Origin: Collimonas arenae
GTDB lineage: Bacteria; Pseudomonadota; Gammaproteobacteria; Burkholderiales; Burkholderiaceae_D
Direction: 5' to 3'
NCBI RefSeq assembly: GCF_000786695.1
Contig: NZ_CP009962.1
Span: 3,162,001-3,226,000 of the forward strand
Length of the DNA: 64,000 nt
The notes under the pieces were generated by a model. The model searched no databases and was not told the origin of the DNA. It was given only the letters and a program-made list of their open reading frames with translations. Within the stretch, counting starts at the first letter, position 1, and the number at the start of each line of letters is the position of its first letter. Below are positions 7,725-16,426 of the stretch, one piece after another. The translations under genes and the position numbers were made by a program.

Positions 7725-7730
7725 ATTATA
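7725..7730 (-). promoter_or_regulatory. -10 box of the tRNA-Ser promoter
   Basis: A perfect TATAAT on the minus strand lies 11 bases upstream of the tRNA 5' end, the right spacing for transcription to begin just before the mature tRNA. The -35 region is weak. Confidence 0.6.
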
Positions 7731-7804
7731 CCTAATTCGCAACAGATTAACGATACCTGCCCTGCTTTTTATTGAAATTCTCCCGGATTGACCAGGAAAA
7801 CAGC

Positions 7805-9061
7805 TCAATCCTGCAGGAACATTTGCTGCAAGTCATTCAAAAACCGCTGACCCAGTGCGGTCGGCTTGATGATTTTGTGATCGCGATACAGCAAGCCTTT
7901 GGCTTCGGCCTGGTTCAGGGATTTTTCTATCGTGTTGAGCGCCAGCCCGGTGCGTTCGCTGAACAGATTGACTTCAAAGCCGTTATTTAAGCGTAGCGTG
8001 TTCAACATGAATTCGAAGCCGAGATCGTTGCGGTTGATTTCCACTTCTTCCTGCACCACGTTCCCCAGCCGGCTGTGTTCCAGATAGGCTTTGGGCTGTT
8101 TGTAGCGCATCTGGCGTATGACGCGGTGCGGGAACGACAGCTTGGTGTGGGCGCCGGCGCCGATGCCGAGGTAATCGCCGAATTGCCAGTAATTCAGATT
8201 GTGCCGGGCCTGGCGTCCGGCCTGGGCGTAGGCGGACACTTCGTAGTGGCCGTAGCCGGCGGCGCAGGTGTGTGCGCTGATCATGTCTTGCATTTCTGCG
8301 CTGGCGTCAGCGTCAGGTATCGCTGGCGGATACTTGGCGAAGTAAGTGTTTGGTTCCAGCGTCAGATGGTACAGCGAGAGGTGCGGCGGCGCGAAGCCGA
8401 TGGCGGTGGCGACGTCTTGCTGCGCTTCTTCCATGGTTTGCGATGGCAGCGCATACATCAGGTCGAGATTGAAATTGTCGAACGTCGCATGGGCGATCTC
8501 AACTGCCCTGCGCGCTTCGCCGTCGTCGTGAATCCGTCCCAGCGCTTGCAAATGGCGCCCATTAAAACTCTGGATGCCGATCGACAGGCGGTTGATGCCG
8601 CTGTTGCGGTAGGACTTGAACTTCTCGGCTTCGAAGGTGCCGGGATTGGCTTCCATTGTGATTTCCGCTGCGCCATCGAGCGGCAGCAAAGAGCGCACGT
8701 CGGACATCAGGCGATCCAGTCCGGCTGCCGACATCAGGCTGGGCGTACCGCCGCCGATGAAGATCGTGTAAATCTTGCGGCCCCAGATCAGCGGCAAGGC
8801 TGCTTCCAGATCGGCGCGCAAGGCGGCAAGATATTCTTCTTCAGGAAAACCGCCCGTGGCTTCATGCGAGTTGAAATCGCAATACGGGCACTTCTTTACG
8901 CACCATGGGAAGTGGATGTACAACGACAGCGGCGGCAAAGCGCTCAGGCTGAGCGCACCCGGTTGCAGATAGGCCAGCGCGGCTTGGGCAGCGGCGGATG
9001 GTTTATCGGCAGGAGCGCTTTTGGCTTGTCCTGGCATGCCGATGGGCTTGATCGGGATCAT
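7805..9061 (-). CDS. hemW: Radical SAM haem chaperone HemW
   Basis: A 418-residue cytoplasmic protein of the HemN/HemW family. The SAM-binding cluster motif C54-x3-C58-x2-C61 (CVKKCPYC) is followed by the glycine-rich IFIGGGTPS, and a HemN C-terminal domain closes the protein. HemW binds haem and hands it to target proteins; it lacks the extra N-terminal cysteine seen in true coproporphyrinogen dehydrogenase HemN. The N-terminal ~40 residues before the barrel are longer than usual, and M9 is an alternative start. The start at 9061 overlaps the rdgB stop by four bases, indicating translational coupling, a common arrangement in beta-proteobacteria. Confidence 0.92.
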   Translation of the reverse strand: MIPIKPIGMPGQAKSAPADKPSAAAQAALAYLQPGALSLSALPPLSLYIHFPWCVKKCPYCDFNSHEATGGFPEEEYLAALRADLEAALPLIWGRKIYTIFIGGGTPSLMSAAGLDRLMSDVRSLLPLDGAAEITMEANPGTFEAEKFKSYRNSGINRLSIGIQSFNGRHLQALGRIHDDGEARRAVEIAHATFDNFNLDLMYALPSQTMEEAQQDVATAIGFAPPHLSLYHLTLEPNTYFAKYPPAIPDADASAEMQDMISAHTCAAGYGHYEVSAYAQAGRQARHNLNYWQFGDYLGIGAGAHTKLSFPHRVIRQMRYKQPKAYLEHSRLGNVVQEEVEINRNDLGFEFMLNTLRLNNGFEVNLFSERTGLALNTIEKSLNQAEAKGLLYRDHKIIKPTALGQRFLNDLQQMFLQD

Positions 9062-9642
9062 CGTAGTTTCTCTACCAGCGCGCGCAATGCCTGGCCGCGA
9101 TGCGATATCGCATTCTTCTCGGCGGCGGTAAATTCGGCCGCGGTTTTGTTATGCTCAGTGATCAAAAAATAGGGGTCGTAGCCGAATCCGCCCGCGCCGC
9201 GTGCCTCGCTAATGATCTGGCCGTTCCAACGGCCGTCGGCGATCACCGGCTGTGGATCGTCGGCATGGCGCACAAAGACCAGCACACAATAATAATAGGC
9301 CGATTTGTCAGCATGCGAAGCCAGGTCATCGAGCAGCTTCCGGTTGTTGGCTACGTCGGATTTAGGTTCGCCTGCGTAACGTGCCGACAGCACCCCTGGC
9401 GCACCGCCCAGAGCGTTGACACAGACACCTGAATCGTCGGCTAATGCCGGCAAACCTGTCAGACGCGACGCGTGACGGGCTTTGGTGAGGGCGTTTTCAA
9501 CAAACGTCAGATACGGCTCTTCTGCCTCGGGGACGTCAAATTCACCTTGCGGACGAACGTCGAAATCGATCTGCGCCAGCAATTGGCTGAATTCTTTTAA
9601 TTTTCCGGCATTATTGGAGGCCAGAACAAGGGTGCGCGACAT
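9058..9642 (-). CDS. rdgB: XTP/dITP diphosphatase RdgB (HAM1 family)
   Basis: A 194-residue house-cleaning enzyme that hydrolyses non-canonical purine triphosphates (dITP, XTP) to monophosphates, keeping deaminated bases out of DNA. The nucleotide-binding SNNAGK motif is at residues 9-14, the metal-binding ALADDSG motif follows the first third, and GAPGV and SARYAG loops are in place; the C-terminal FGYDPYF and SHRGQA motifs are also present. Length is normal for the family. It is the first gene of a two-gene unit with hemW, which it overlaps. Confidence 0.95.
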   Translation of the reverse strand: MSRTLVLASNNAGKLKEFSQLLAQIDFDVRPQGEFDVPEAEEPYLTFVENALTKARHASRLTGLPALADDSGVCVNALGGAPGVLSARYAGEPKSDVANNRKLLDDLASHADKSAYYYCVLVFVRHADDPQPVIADGRWNGQIISEARGAGGFGYDPYFLITEHNKTAAEFTAAEKNAISHRGQALRALVEKLR

Positions 9643-9748
9643 GGGCTACTCGAAACAAAGGAAGGAAAGGCGCTATTTTACAGTGCTCGGGAGAGACCGC
9701 CTGTTGGCCGCTCCGGTTGATGACTTAAAGACATGCTCCATAAAAGCT

Positions 9749-9804
9749 ACGAAAGACACGAAGAAATCTTCAGAGGATTTTTTCGTGTCTTCGTGTTTTC
9801 CGTG
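9749..9804. repeat. Imperfect inverted-repeat element (REP-like), copy 1
   Basis: The left arm (CGAAAGACACGAAGAAA) and the right arm (TTTCGTGTCTTCGTG, extended by TTTTCCGTG) form a hairpin lying between rdgB and an acetyltransferase gene. The same style of element (arms built from repeated CACGGAA / TTCCGTG words) occurs again at 62546-62609. It has no coding capacity and is probably a dispersed small palindromic repeat. Confidence 0.55.
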
Positions 9805-9855
9805 AACGAGAACCTTGGCGAACGAACGACGCTCAAGAAGCGCCAGCACACCGGA

Positions 9856-10377
9856 TCAGGCTACGCGCTTGCCCAGGATAACCAGATCGCGTTCGATACC
9901 GTCCAGGGTAGCAACGCGCGGCATATTCGCCCAGCGTTCAAAGCCAAACGCATCGAACAACTTCAGACTTGGCTGGTTATGGCCGAACACAAAACCCAGC
10001 AAAGTATGCACACCGATGCTCGGGGCGTGCTCGATGGCCTTCCCTAGCAAATATCTGCCCATGCCTTTGCCGCGCGCATCTTCATGAATGTAGATGGACA
10101 GTTCCGCAGTGCCGGCATAGGCCGGACGGCCATAGAAATCGGAATACGAAAGCCAGCCCAACAACGCCATCTGGCCATCTGCGCCCTTCTGTTCCACCAC
10201 CCACAGCGGGCGACGCTCTGGATTATGATGATCGAACCAGGCTTGGCGCGAAGCCACGCTGACCGGTTCGGTATCGGCAGTCACCTCGCGCGAGGCCACA
10301 GTGCTGTTGTAGATGGCGACGATCGCCGGCAAGTCTTGCTGGACCGCCAATCTGAAACTGTAATCCGTGTGATTCAT
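9856..10377 (-). CDS. GNAT acetyltransferase, phosphinothricin/methionine sulfoximine type
   Basis: A 173-residue GNAT enzyme. The start of the fold reads FRLAVQQDLPAIVAIYN, followed by the family-typical SFY-like SYSDFYGRPAY segment, ELSIYIHEDARGKGMGRYLL for acetyl-CoA binding, and FGFERWANMP near the end. This pattern matches the YncA/MnaT/Pat group, which N-acetylates methionine derivatives and glutamine-synthetase inhibitors such as phosphinothricin. The natural substrate here is unknown; detoxification of amino-acid analogues is likely. It stands alone between rdgB and the pilZ gene. Confidence 0.85.
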   Translation of the reverse strand: MNHTDYSFRLAVQQDLPAIVAIYNSTVASREVTADTEPVSVASRQAWFDHHNPERRPLWVVEQKGADGQMALLGWLSYSDFYGRPAYAGTAELSIYIHEDARGKGMGRYLLGKAIEHAPSIGVHTLLGFVFGHNQPSLKLFDAFGFERWANMPRVATLDGIERDLVILGKRVA

Positions 10378-10406
10378 ATCGATGCAGTAATAAGTAATAG
10401 TCTGTC

Positions 10407-10787
10407 TTAGTAGGTATGCGTCGGCCGGGCCGAGCCGAGTGCAGATCCCAACACTTCTTCAATCCGCTTGCGCAGACGCTGGCCGCTATCGTCATCGGGA
10501 AAATGCACACCCACGCCCTGCGCCTTGTTGTTATTGGCGTTTTTCGGCGTAATCCACGCCACCTTGGCGGCGATTGGATATTTGGTGCCGTCGTCCATCA
10601 GACTCAGGATCAGGTAAATTTCGTCGCCGATGTGATAGATCTTGTTGGTCGGCACAAAGATGCCGCCATTGTTCAGGAACGGCATATACGCGGCGTACAG
10701 CGCCGATTTTTCCTTGATTACCAGCGACAATACCGAGGGCCGGGATAATTTGACCGGCTCGGCCGGGATTGTAGTGTTCTCTGCCAT
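10407..10787 (-). CDS. pilZ: Type IV pilus assembly PilZ-family protein
   Basis: A 126-residue single PilZ domain. The ATG at 10787 is chosen because an AGGA ribosome site lies just upstream; the longer frame would need a TTG start. The features ALYAAYMPFLNNGGIFVPT, DEIYLILSL and GVGVHFPDDD are characteristic of the PilZ protein required for type IV pilus biogenesis, which lacks the RxxxR motif needed for c-di-GMP binding. Position directly after holB is the conserved place of pilZ in Gram-negative genomes (tmk-holB-pilZ). It is likely co-transcribed with holB, whose stop is 20 bases upstream. Confidence 0.9.
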   Translation of the reverse strand: MAENTTIPAEPVKLSRPSVLSLVIKEKSALYAAYMPFLNNGGIFVPTNKIYHIGDEIYLILSLMDDGTKYPIAAKVAWITPKNANNNKAQGVGVHFPDDDSGQRLRKRIEEVLGSALGSARPTHTY

Positions 10788-10807
10788 CTCGATCCTATAA
10801 ATAAAAT

Positions 10808-11851
10808 TCAAGCAAACATGGTGGCGTAGTCCAGTAGCATCTCTTCAATGAAGAGTCGCGCCGACAGCGGATGTTCTGCAATCGCCCGGCGCTCGTTGCT
10901 GCTTTTCAGCGCTCGCAGCAGAGCACCGGTATCCACTTTGGCTGCCAGCGCGGCCAGCGCCTTTTCATAACGAGGATAATACCGGATTGTGCCGCACAAT
11001 TTAAGCGAAAACAGGTCGTACAGCCAGCGCTGTTGCCAGGTTACCAGCTCGGCCACCGGCGCTTTTTGCAAGAGTTCAGCGCATTTCAGCGCGCCATTGA
11101 TGCCGGGCCGGGTCAAATGCTGCAAAAATGCATCGATCAGCTCGCGCCCTTCGCTTTGCGACTGCGCGTAAGCGGTCAGCGGAGCGCCACCCTGCTCGGC
11201 CAGCCAGACATCGGCATCCTTGACGTCTTGCAGGCGTAGCCAGGCCAGCGCCTGCTCGCGTGAAGGTAGCGGCATGGCGAATTTACGGCAGCGCGAGAGG
11301 ATGGTCGGCAGCAAGCGGTCCAGGCTGTTCGAACTCAGCAGGAAAACCGTATTCGGCGGCGGCTCTTCCAAGGTTTTCAGCAAGGCGTTGGCGGCTGCGG
11401 TATTCAGCGTTTCAGCCGGATACAGCAACACTACCCGCTGGCCCTGGCGATGGGTGGAAATGTTCATGAAGCCGGACAAGGCGCGGATCTGGTCGATCTT
11501 GATTTCCTTGGACGGCGCCTTGGCTGACTTGGCGGTCTTCTTGCCATCGCCAGCCTCGCCTTCAGCGGCGTCCGGGTCGCCCGCCTCGTCACCATCCAGG
11601 ATCTCTGGCCGTACGCGCCGGTAATCGGGATGGTTATATTGCATGAACCAGCCGCAAGAGCCACATGTGCCGCAAGCATGGCCATCCGCCTGCGGCGTCT
11701 CGCACAACAGCGATTGCGCGAACTGTTCGGCGAACACGGTTTTACCTATGCCTTCGGCGCCATGAAACAGGATTGCGTGCGGCAAGCGCGTCCGCATCTG
11801 CTGCAATTGCTGCCAGACGTCGCCTTGCCATGGAAACAAGGAATTACTCAT
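10808..11851 (-). CDS. holB: DNA polymerase III subunit delta' (HolB)
   Basis: A 347-residue clamp-loader subunit. Walker A-like GAEGIGKT is at residues 31-38, and four cysteines of the zinc module are at 51, 61, 64 and 67 (CGTCGSC). A conserved [16 protein letters not shown] segment corresponds to the sensor and arginine-finger region. Between about residues 84 and 115 there is an acidic/lysine-rich insertion ([18 protein letters not shown] and onward) that is probably a disordered loop. It acts with DnaX and HolA to load the beta sliding clamp. It overlaps tmk by four bases. Confidence 0.93.
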   Translation of the reverse strand: MSNSLFPWQGDVWQQLQQMRTRLPHAILFHGAEGIGKTVFAEQFAQSLLCETPQADGHACGTCGSCGWFMQYNHPDYRRVRPEILDGDEAGDPDAAEGEAGDGKKTAKSAKAPSKEIKIDQIRALSGFMNISTHRQGQRVVLLYPAETLNTAAANALLKTLEEPPPNTVFLLSSNSLDRLLPTILSRCRKFAMPLPSREQALAWLRLQDVKDADVWLAEQGGAPLTAYAQSQSEGRELIDAFLQHLTRPGINGALKCAELLQKAPVAELVTWQQRWLYDLFSLKLCGTIRYYPRYEKALAALAAKVDTGALLRALKSSNERRAIAEHPLSARLFIEEMLLDYATMFA

Positions 11852-12471
11852 GCATCAGCTTTACACAGGCCGGCGATGATGTGCGCCAGCGTTTGCTGGA
11901 TTTCCGCAATCGTCCGGGTGGCGTCGATGATCTGGAAGCGCTCAGGAAACTGCGCTGCACGTCGCAGATATTCGGCCCGCGTGGCGGCGAAGAAATCTGC
12001 TTTCTCCTGCTCGAATTTATCCAGCGTCCGGGTTGCATCCAGGCGGGTCCGCGCCACTTCGAGCGGCACGTCGAACAGCAAGGTCAGGTCCGGTTGCAGA
12101 TGCGGATGCACCCATTGCTCCAGCGCTTCCAACTTCGCCAGCGGCAATTGCCGGCCGCCGCCCTGATACGCAAAGGTCGCATCGCTGAAACGGTCTGAAA
12201 TCACCCAGTCGCCGCGCGCCAGCGCCGGCTCGATAACCTGCGCCAGATGCTCGCGGCGGGCGGCGAACATCAGCATGGCCTCGGTTTCCAGATGCATCTT
12301 CTGGTGCAGCAAGACTTCGCGCAACGCCTCACCCAATGCTGTGCCGCCCGGTTCGCGGGTAGCGACCACGGTCAGGCCGTGCTGGCGCAACAACTCCGCC
12401 ACAAAACCGATATGGGTCGATTTGCCGGCGCCGTCTATGCCTTCAAATGTGATGAATTTTCCTGATGCCAT
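11848..12471 (-). CDS. tmk: Thymidylate kinase
   Basis: A 207-residue dTMP kinase that makes dTDP for DNA synthesis. P-loop GIDGAGKST is at residues 11-19, the DR(F)[12 protein letters not shown] motif lies mid-protein, and the VATREPGGT motif binds dTMP. Length is standard. The 3' end overlaps holB. Upstream, the usual contact with mltG is interrupted by about 240 bases that include a small inverted-repeat element, so tmk probably needs its own promoter or reads through the repeat. Confidence 0.95.
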   Translation of the reverse strand: MASGKFITFEGIDGAGKSTHIGFVAELLRQHGLTVVATREPGGTALGEALREVLLHQKMHLETEAMLMFAARREHLAQVIEPALARGDWVISDRFSDATFAYQGGGRQLPLAKLEALEQWVHPHLQPDLTLLFDVPLEVARTRLDATRTLDKFEQEKADFFAATRAEYLRRAAQFPERFQIIDATRTIAEIQQTLAHIIAGLCKADA

Positions 12472-12488
12472 TATTTAACCTGAATATT

Positions 12489-12593
12489 TAGAGGCTGTTG
12501 CAAACACACCTGGCGTTGTTGCTTCTTCTAGCCGTACTACGCGTACTGCCTTCGTCGGAGCGCCTAGCCATCTGCATTTGCAACAACCTCTTA
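12489..12593. repeat. Small terminal-inverted-repeat element, copy 1
   Basis: A 105-base element begins TAGAGGCTGTTGCAAAC and ends with the near-exact inverse (TTTGCAACAACCTCTTA). The reverse complement shares not only the ends but also internal blocks (GATGGCTAGG near one end, GCAACAACGCCAGG near the other) with the 150-base element at 62391-62540; only the central part differs. It sits between mltG and tmk, genes normally adjacent. It has no open reading frame, so it is a non-autonomous MITE-like or structural repeat. Confidence 0.75.
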
Positions 12594-12711
12594 AGCTGTA
12601 TTTAAGCTGTATCACGCTGTGGAATAGCGCTTCTGTTTCGTTGTCATTATCGCGCATCGCAAGAAAATCCAGCATCTATTAACACTGAATTAACGCTGGA
12701 TTCACATCGCA

Positions 12712-13722
12712 TTAGCGTTGATATTGATTGACTGCCTGGTTGTGCTCACCCAGATTGCTCGAGAAATGACTGCTGCCATCGCCTCGGGCGACAAAGTACA
12801 AAGCATCGGTTTGCGCCGGATGCAGCGCCGCGGCAATCGATTCGGCGCCAGGTAAGGCAATCGGTGTCGGAGGCAAGCCGCCGCGCGTATAAGTATTGTA
12901 CGGTGTGTCTGCAGTCAGGTCGCGTTTGCGGATAATGCCCTGGTATTGGTCGCCCATGCCGTAAATCACGGTCGGATCGGTTTGCAACAGCATGCCGATC
13001 TTGAGGCGATTGACAAAGACACCGGCGATCGTACTGCGGTCAGCCCGGCGGCCGGTTTCTTTCTCCACAATGGAAGCCATGATCAACGCGTCGTAGGGCG
13101 TCTTGTAGGGCAACGAGGTGTCGCGCCCTTCCCAAGCCTGGTTGAGGCGCTTCAGCAGCAAGGCGTGCGCTTGCTTGTACACTTGCAGGTCGCTGGATCC
13201 TTTGGCGAACAAATAGGTATCCGGGAAGAACAAGCCTTCTGGCATGGTGTAGTCAGGCGTGATCTTTTCCAGCAGCTCAGCATCGGACAACGCCGCAGTA
13301 TCGTGCTTCAGAGAAGCCTGCGCCGCCACCGCCTGCCGCATCTGGCGGAAGGTCCAGCCTTCGATCACGGTCAGCGATTCTTGCGCAAACTCACCGCGTA
13401 CCAGCTGCGTCAGCAACCGCAACGGCGTAGTGCCGGGTTTTAACTCATAACTGCCGGCCTTCAGCTTGCCACCCTTGTCAGTAACGCGCGCCAGCAATTC
13501 CAGCAACTCTGGATTCACGCCAACCCCGGCGTCAGCGATTTGCTGCACCGAACTTGCCAATGTACTGCCGGGTTTAATTGTGAACGGACGCACTGCCCCA
13601 GCCTCAAAAACCGGTTGCTTGGCCCAGTAAGCCACGCCGCCAGCCGCCAGAGCACCTAGCAAGATCATCCACAACAATAGTTTTTTAAACAAGACCGGTC
13701 GCTCCGAATGGTTTTCACGCAT
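12712..13722 (-). CDS. mltG: Endolytic murein transglycosylase MltG
   Basis: A 336-residue inner-membrane protein. A single membrane span (about residues 11-28) is followed by a LysM-like region (FTIKPGSTLASSVQQIADAG) and the YceG catalytic domain with IMASIVEKETG (catalytic glutamate), VFVNRLKIGMLLQTDPTV and YNTYTRGGLPPTPI. MltG cleaves nascent glycan strands and is thought to set their length. It starts a cluster with tmk, holB and pilZ, and is divergent from ygfZ; the 90 bases between them must contain both promoters (a TATAAT is present at 13766-13771). Confidence 0.94.
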   Translation of the reverse strand: MRENHSERPVLFKKLLLWMILLGALAAGGVAYWAKQPVFEAGAVRPFTIKPGSTLASSVQQIADAGVGVNPELLELLARVTDKGGKLKAGSYELKPGTTPLRLLTQLVRGEFAQESLTVIEGWTFRQMRQAVAAQASLKHDTAALSDAELLEKITPDYTMPEGLFFPDTYLFAKGSSDLQVYKQAHALLLKRLNQAWEGRDTSLPYKTPYDALIMASIVEKETGRRADRSTIAGVFVNRLKIGMLLQTDPTVIYGMGDQYQGIIRKRDLTADTPYNTYTRGGLPPTPIALPGAESIAAALHPAQTDALYFVARGDGSSHFSSNLGEHNQAVNQYQR

Positions 13723-13814
13723 CGCCCAAAATCGGCCAATTCCAACGCCTTTTTTGTGACATCACTATAATCAACCCAATATGATAATCGCTGTTTTGGA
13801 AATGCCCTCAATTT

Positions 13815-14858
13815 ATGAATGAAATAACAAGTACTTGGCAAGAATTTTTACAGCAACAAGCGTTGGCGACACTGCCGGCCGCTGGCAATGCCAACCCCTC
13901 TTTTTTTGCGCCGCTGCCTGATCTGGGCCTGATCGCCTTGAGCGGAGAAGACGCCGCCAGCTTCCTGCACACCCAACTCACCAACGACGTCCAGAATCTG
14001 AATCCCGGCCAGGCACGGCTGGCCGGCTACTGCTCACCCAAAGGACGTTTGCTTGCAACTTTCCTGATGTGGAAGAGTGGCGACAATATTTTGCTGCAAC
14101 TACCGCGCAACATGCAGGCGGCGATTCAAAAACGCCTGCAAATGTTCGTGATGCGCGCCAAGGCGAAACTTGTCGACGTATCGGATACGCAAATAGTGCT
14201 TGGCGTGGCTGGCGATGGTGCAGGAGCAGCCTTGACGCCCTGGTTTCCGACATTGCCAAATACGCCCTATGCCAAGATAGATAATGAGCACGGCAGCCTG
14301 ATTCGCGTCGCCGATGCCAGTTCCGCACCGCGTTACCAATGGATCACCAGCCCCGAGATCGCGATCGCTGCATGGCCGTTGCTCAGCAACAAGCTGCAGG
14401 CGCTCGATGCGCAAGCCTGGCGCCTGAGCGACATCCAGGCCGGCATCCCGCAAGTCACCCTGGCCACGCAAGAACAATTCGTGCCACAGATGATTAATTT
14501 CGAAGTGATTGGCGGCGTCAATTTCAAAAAAGGCTGTTATCCGGGGCAAGAAATTGTCGCCCGCAGCCAGTATCTGGGCAAGCTCAAACGCCGCACAGTA
14601 CTGGCTACAGTAGAGACAATCGGCGTCGCCGCAGCCACCGAAGTATTTTCCAGCAACGATCCGGAACAGCCTTGCGGCATGATCGTCAATGCAGAAACGA
14701 ACAGCGCGCACAGTAGCAGCTGCCTGCTGGAGATCAAGCTTGCTGCACTGGAAAGCGGCGGCACGATACATCTGGGCTCTGCGGACGGTGCGCAGATGCA
14801 GATCCAGACCTTGCCCTACTCGATCATCGACGTGACCGACTCAGAACTGTCGGCCTGA
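13815..14858 (+). CDS. ygfZ: Folate-binding protein YgfZ (GcvT-like), Fe-S cluster maintenance
   Basis: A 347-residue GcvT-related protein. The diagnostic KGCYPGQEIVAR motif with its essential cysteine lies around residues 239-250. Earlier, LIALSGEDAASFLHTQLTNDV and GYCSPKGRLLATF mark the folate-binding fold. YgfZ supports assembly or repair of Fe-S enzymes, including radical-SAM methylthiotransferases such as MiaB, in a folate-dependent way. It leads a three-gene run with a DUF4936 gene (7-base gap) and an NRDE gene. Confidence 0.92.
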   Translation: MNEITSTWQEFLQQQALATLPAAGNANPSFFAPLPDLGLIALSGEDAASFLHTQLTNDVQNLNPGQARLAGYCSPKGRLLATFLMWKSGDNILLQLPRNMQAAIQKRLQMFVMRAKAKLVDVSDTQIVLGVAGDGAGAALTPWFPTLPNTPYAKIDNEHGSLIRVADASSAPRYQWITSPEIAIAAWPLLSNKLQALDAQAWRLSDIQAGIPQVTLATQEQFVPQMINFEVIGGVNFKKGCYPGQEIVARSQYLGKLKRRTVLATVETIGVAAATEVFSSNDPEQPCGMIVNAETNSAHSSSCLLEIKLAALESGGTIHLGSADGAQMQIQTLPYSIIDVTDSELSA

Positions 14859-14865
14859 GCAGAAG

Positions 14866-15159
14866 ATGAGCACGAATATCTATATCTACTACAAGGTCGC
14901 TGCCGCCCGCGCTCAGGAATTCGACCGCGCGGCGGCCAAGATGCAGGCCGAGCTGTCGCTGCAACATCAGATCAATACAGCGCTCAAACGCAGCGCGGAG
15001 ATGAAAGACGAACAGCATACCTGGATGGAAGTGTATTCTTCGGTGCCGCCGGATTTTATGCAATTAATTGATGAGGCCGTAGCCCGGCACGGCTTGGCTG
15101 CCCTCATCGAGAGTCCTCGTCATACCGAATTTTTTGTGAATATCTCATCATGTGCTTGA
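14866..15159 (+). CDS. DUF4936 family protein
   Basis: A 97-residue protein of unknown function. It starts with an IYIYYKVAA strand, has a helical RAAAKMQAEL region, a HTWMEVYSSVP strand and a C-terminal helix, a ferredoxin-like arrangement resembling small ABM-type domains. DUF4936 is a family I associate with beta-proteobacteria, encoded beside ygfZ, as here. It overlaps the following NRDE gene by ten bases, so all three are co-translated. Confidence 0.8.
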   Translation: MSTNIYIYYKVAAARAQEFDRAAAKMQAELSLQHQINTALKRSAEMKDEQHTWMEVYSSVPPDFMQLIDEAVARHGLAALIESPRHTEFFVNISSCA

Positions 15160-15935
15160 TTGTTTTTGCGTGGCAAGTCATTCCTGGCTCGCCTCTGATA
15201 GCCGCCGCCAACCGCGATGAATTTTATGCGCGCCCGACAGCTCCCGCCAGTTGGTGGGAAGATCAACCCGACATCTACGCTGGCCGCGATCTGAAAGATG
15301 GCGGAACCTGGATCGGCATTACCCGCGGTGGTCGCTTCGCCGCCATCACTAATGTACGCGCGCCCTCAGAACGACGGCCCGATGCACCCAGCCGCGGCGC
15401 ACTGGTATCGGACTTCCTGGGCAGCAGAAAAACGGCAGCCGAGTATGTCGCTGAAATCGCAGTGGATGCAGCCCGCTTCAACGGCTTCAACCTGCTGGTC
15501 GGCGATGGCAAGCAGTTGATCTGGTATTCCAACAAGGGCGAAACCGATGCCCGCAACGGCCAGCCTTTGGCACCGGGCGTGTACGGTTTGTCGAATGCCA
15601 CGCTGGACGTCTGCTGGCCCAAGGTAGTGCGCACCAAAGCCCAATTTTCCAGCCTGCTGTGCCAGGGCGCGCCGGACGCCTGCTTCTTTGACATGCTGAG
15701 CGATACCACCCGCTCCGGCGACTGCCGCCTGCCCTCCACGGGCGTTGATATCGAAACCGAACGCATGCTGTCCGCGGTATTCATCGAATCGCCCGACTAT
15801 GGCACCCGCGCCACCACCCTGGTCAAGCTCAAGACCAACGGCAGCGCCATGCTGCATGAAAGAGTCGCGACGCCATCCGGCGCACCGTGCCGGACCCACG
15901 CACCATCCAAATCGACACGCCGCTGTTCACGCTGA
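15150..15935 (+). CDS. NRDE family (TANGO2-like) protein
   Basis: A 261-residue protein starting MCLIVFAW, with the family-naming NRDEF motif near residue 27 and following FYARPTAPASWW, AGRDLKDGGTW and ALTNVRAP-like (AITNVRAP) blocks. The N-terminal cysteine after Met recalls Ntn-hydrolase folds. TANGO2 homologues have been linked to haem trafficking in eukaryotes and some bacteria; the bacterial role is unsettled. The last ~25 residues (from VATPSGAPC to the Arg-rich end) look unlike the family and a second frame continues past the stop, so the tail may be a frameshift or simply an extension. Confidence 0.85.
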   Translation: MCLIVFAWQVIPGSPLIAAANRDEFYARPTAPASWWEDQPDIYAGRDLKDGGTWIGITRGGRFAAITNVRAPSERRPDAPSRGALVSDFLGSRKTAAEYVAEIAVDAARFNGFNLLVGDGKQLIWYSNKGETDARNGQPLAPGVYGLSNATLDVCWPKVVRTKAQFSSLLCQGAPDACFFDMLSDTTRSGDCRLPSTGVDIETERMLSAVFIESPDYGTRATTLVKLKTNGSAMLHERVATPSGAPCRTHAPSKSTRRCSR

Positions 15936-15970
15936 ATGCAAACGCCAGTTATATAACGTCCCGGCTGCTT

Positions 15971-16396
15971 TCAGGTAAACACGTGGCGCATGCAGATATG
16001 CGCAATACCGGCTTCGTAGAATTCCTCGCCGTCACGGATAAAACCGTGGCGCCCATAAAACGCTTCCGCTTGGGTTTGCGCATTCAACGCCGCTTCGCTG
16101 TCGCCGCGCTGGCGCGCCTTTGCCATCAAGGCTTCCAGAATGGCGGCGCCAATTCCCTTGCTGCGCCCTGTCAAGCGCACAGCCATGCGGCCGATGTGAC
16201 CATCAGGCAGCAAACGGCCAGTGCCGATAGCTTGGCCGGTTTCGTCATAGGCGACGGCATGCAGGCAATGCTCATCCATATCGTCCCACTCCAGTTCGAC
16301 CGGGATTTTCTGCTCGATCACGAAAACGTCGAAACGCACGGCGCGGGCGTCGGCTTTCTGCACTACCCAGTTGTCGACGGTCAGATGAAATTTCAT
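15971..16396 (-). CDS. GNAT family acetyltransferase
   Basis: A 141-residue GNAT protein with AVRFDVFVIEQKIPVELEWD at the start, GTGRLLPDGHIGRMAV as strand 4, a RSKGIGAAILEALMAKA coenzyme-A loop, and FYGRHGFIRDGEEFYEAGI near the end. This belongs to the small ElaA-like/YjcF group of unknown substrate. It is convergent with the NRDE gene (35 bases apart) and followed upstream by a thioesterase gene on the same strand. Confidence 0.82.
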   Translation of the reverse strand: MKFHLTVDNWVVQKADARAVRFDVFVIEQKIPVELEWDDMDEHCLHAVAYDETGQAIGTGRLLPDGHIGRMAVRLTGRSKGIGAAILEALMAKARQRGDSEAALNAQTQAEAFYGRHGFIRDGEEFYEAGIAHICMRHVFT

Positions 16397-16426
16397 GGCT
16401 TTACTCGTATAAATTGATGGTCTTCT

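Noticed and set aside
7418..7735. Plus-strand open frame of 105 codons
   Set aside because: Its second half is the translated reverse of the tRNA-Ser gene; the GEIRTHE stretch is a well-known artefact of such frames.
8075..9172. Plus-strand frame of 365 codons
   Set aside because: Antisense to hemW and part of rdgB, with no recognisable domain.
15887..16417. Plus-strand frame of 176 codons after the NRDE gene
   Set aside because: Mostly antisense to the acetyltransferase gene at 15971-16396; at best its first few codons are part of a frameshifted NRDE tail.
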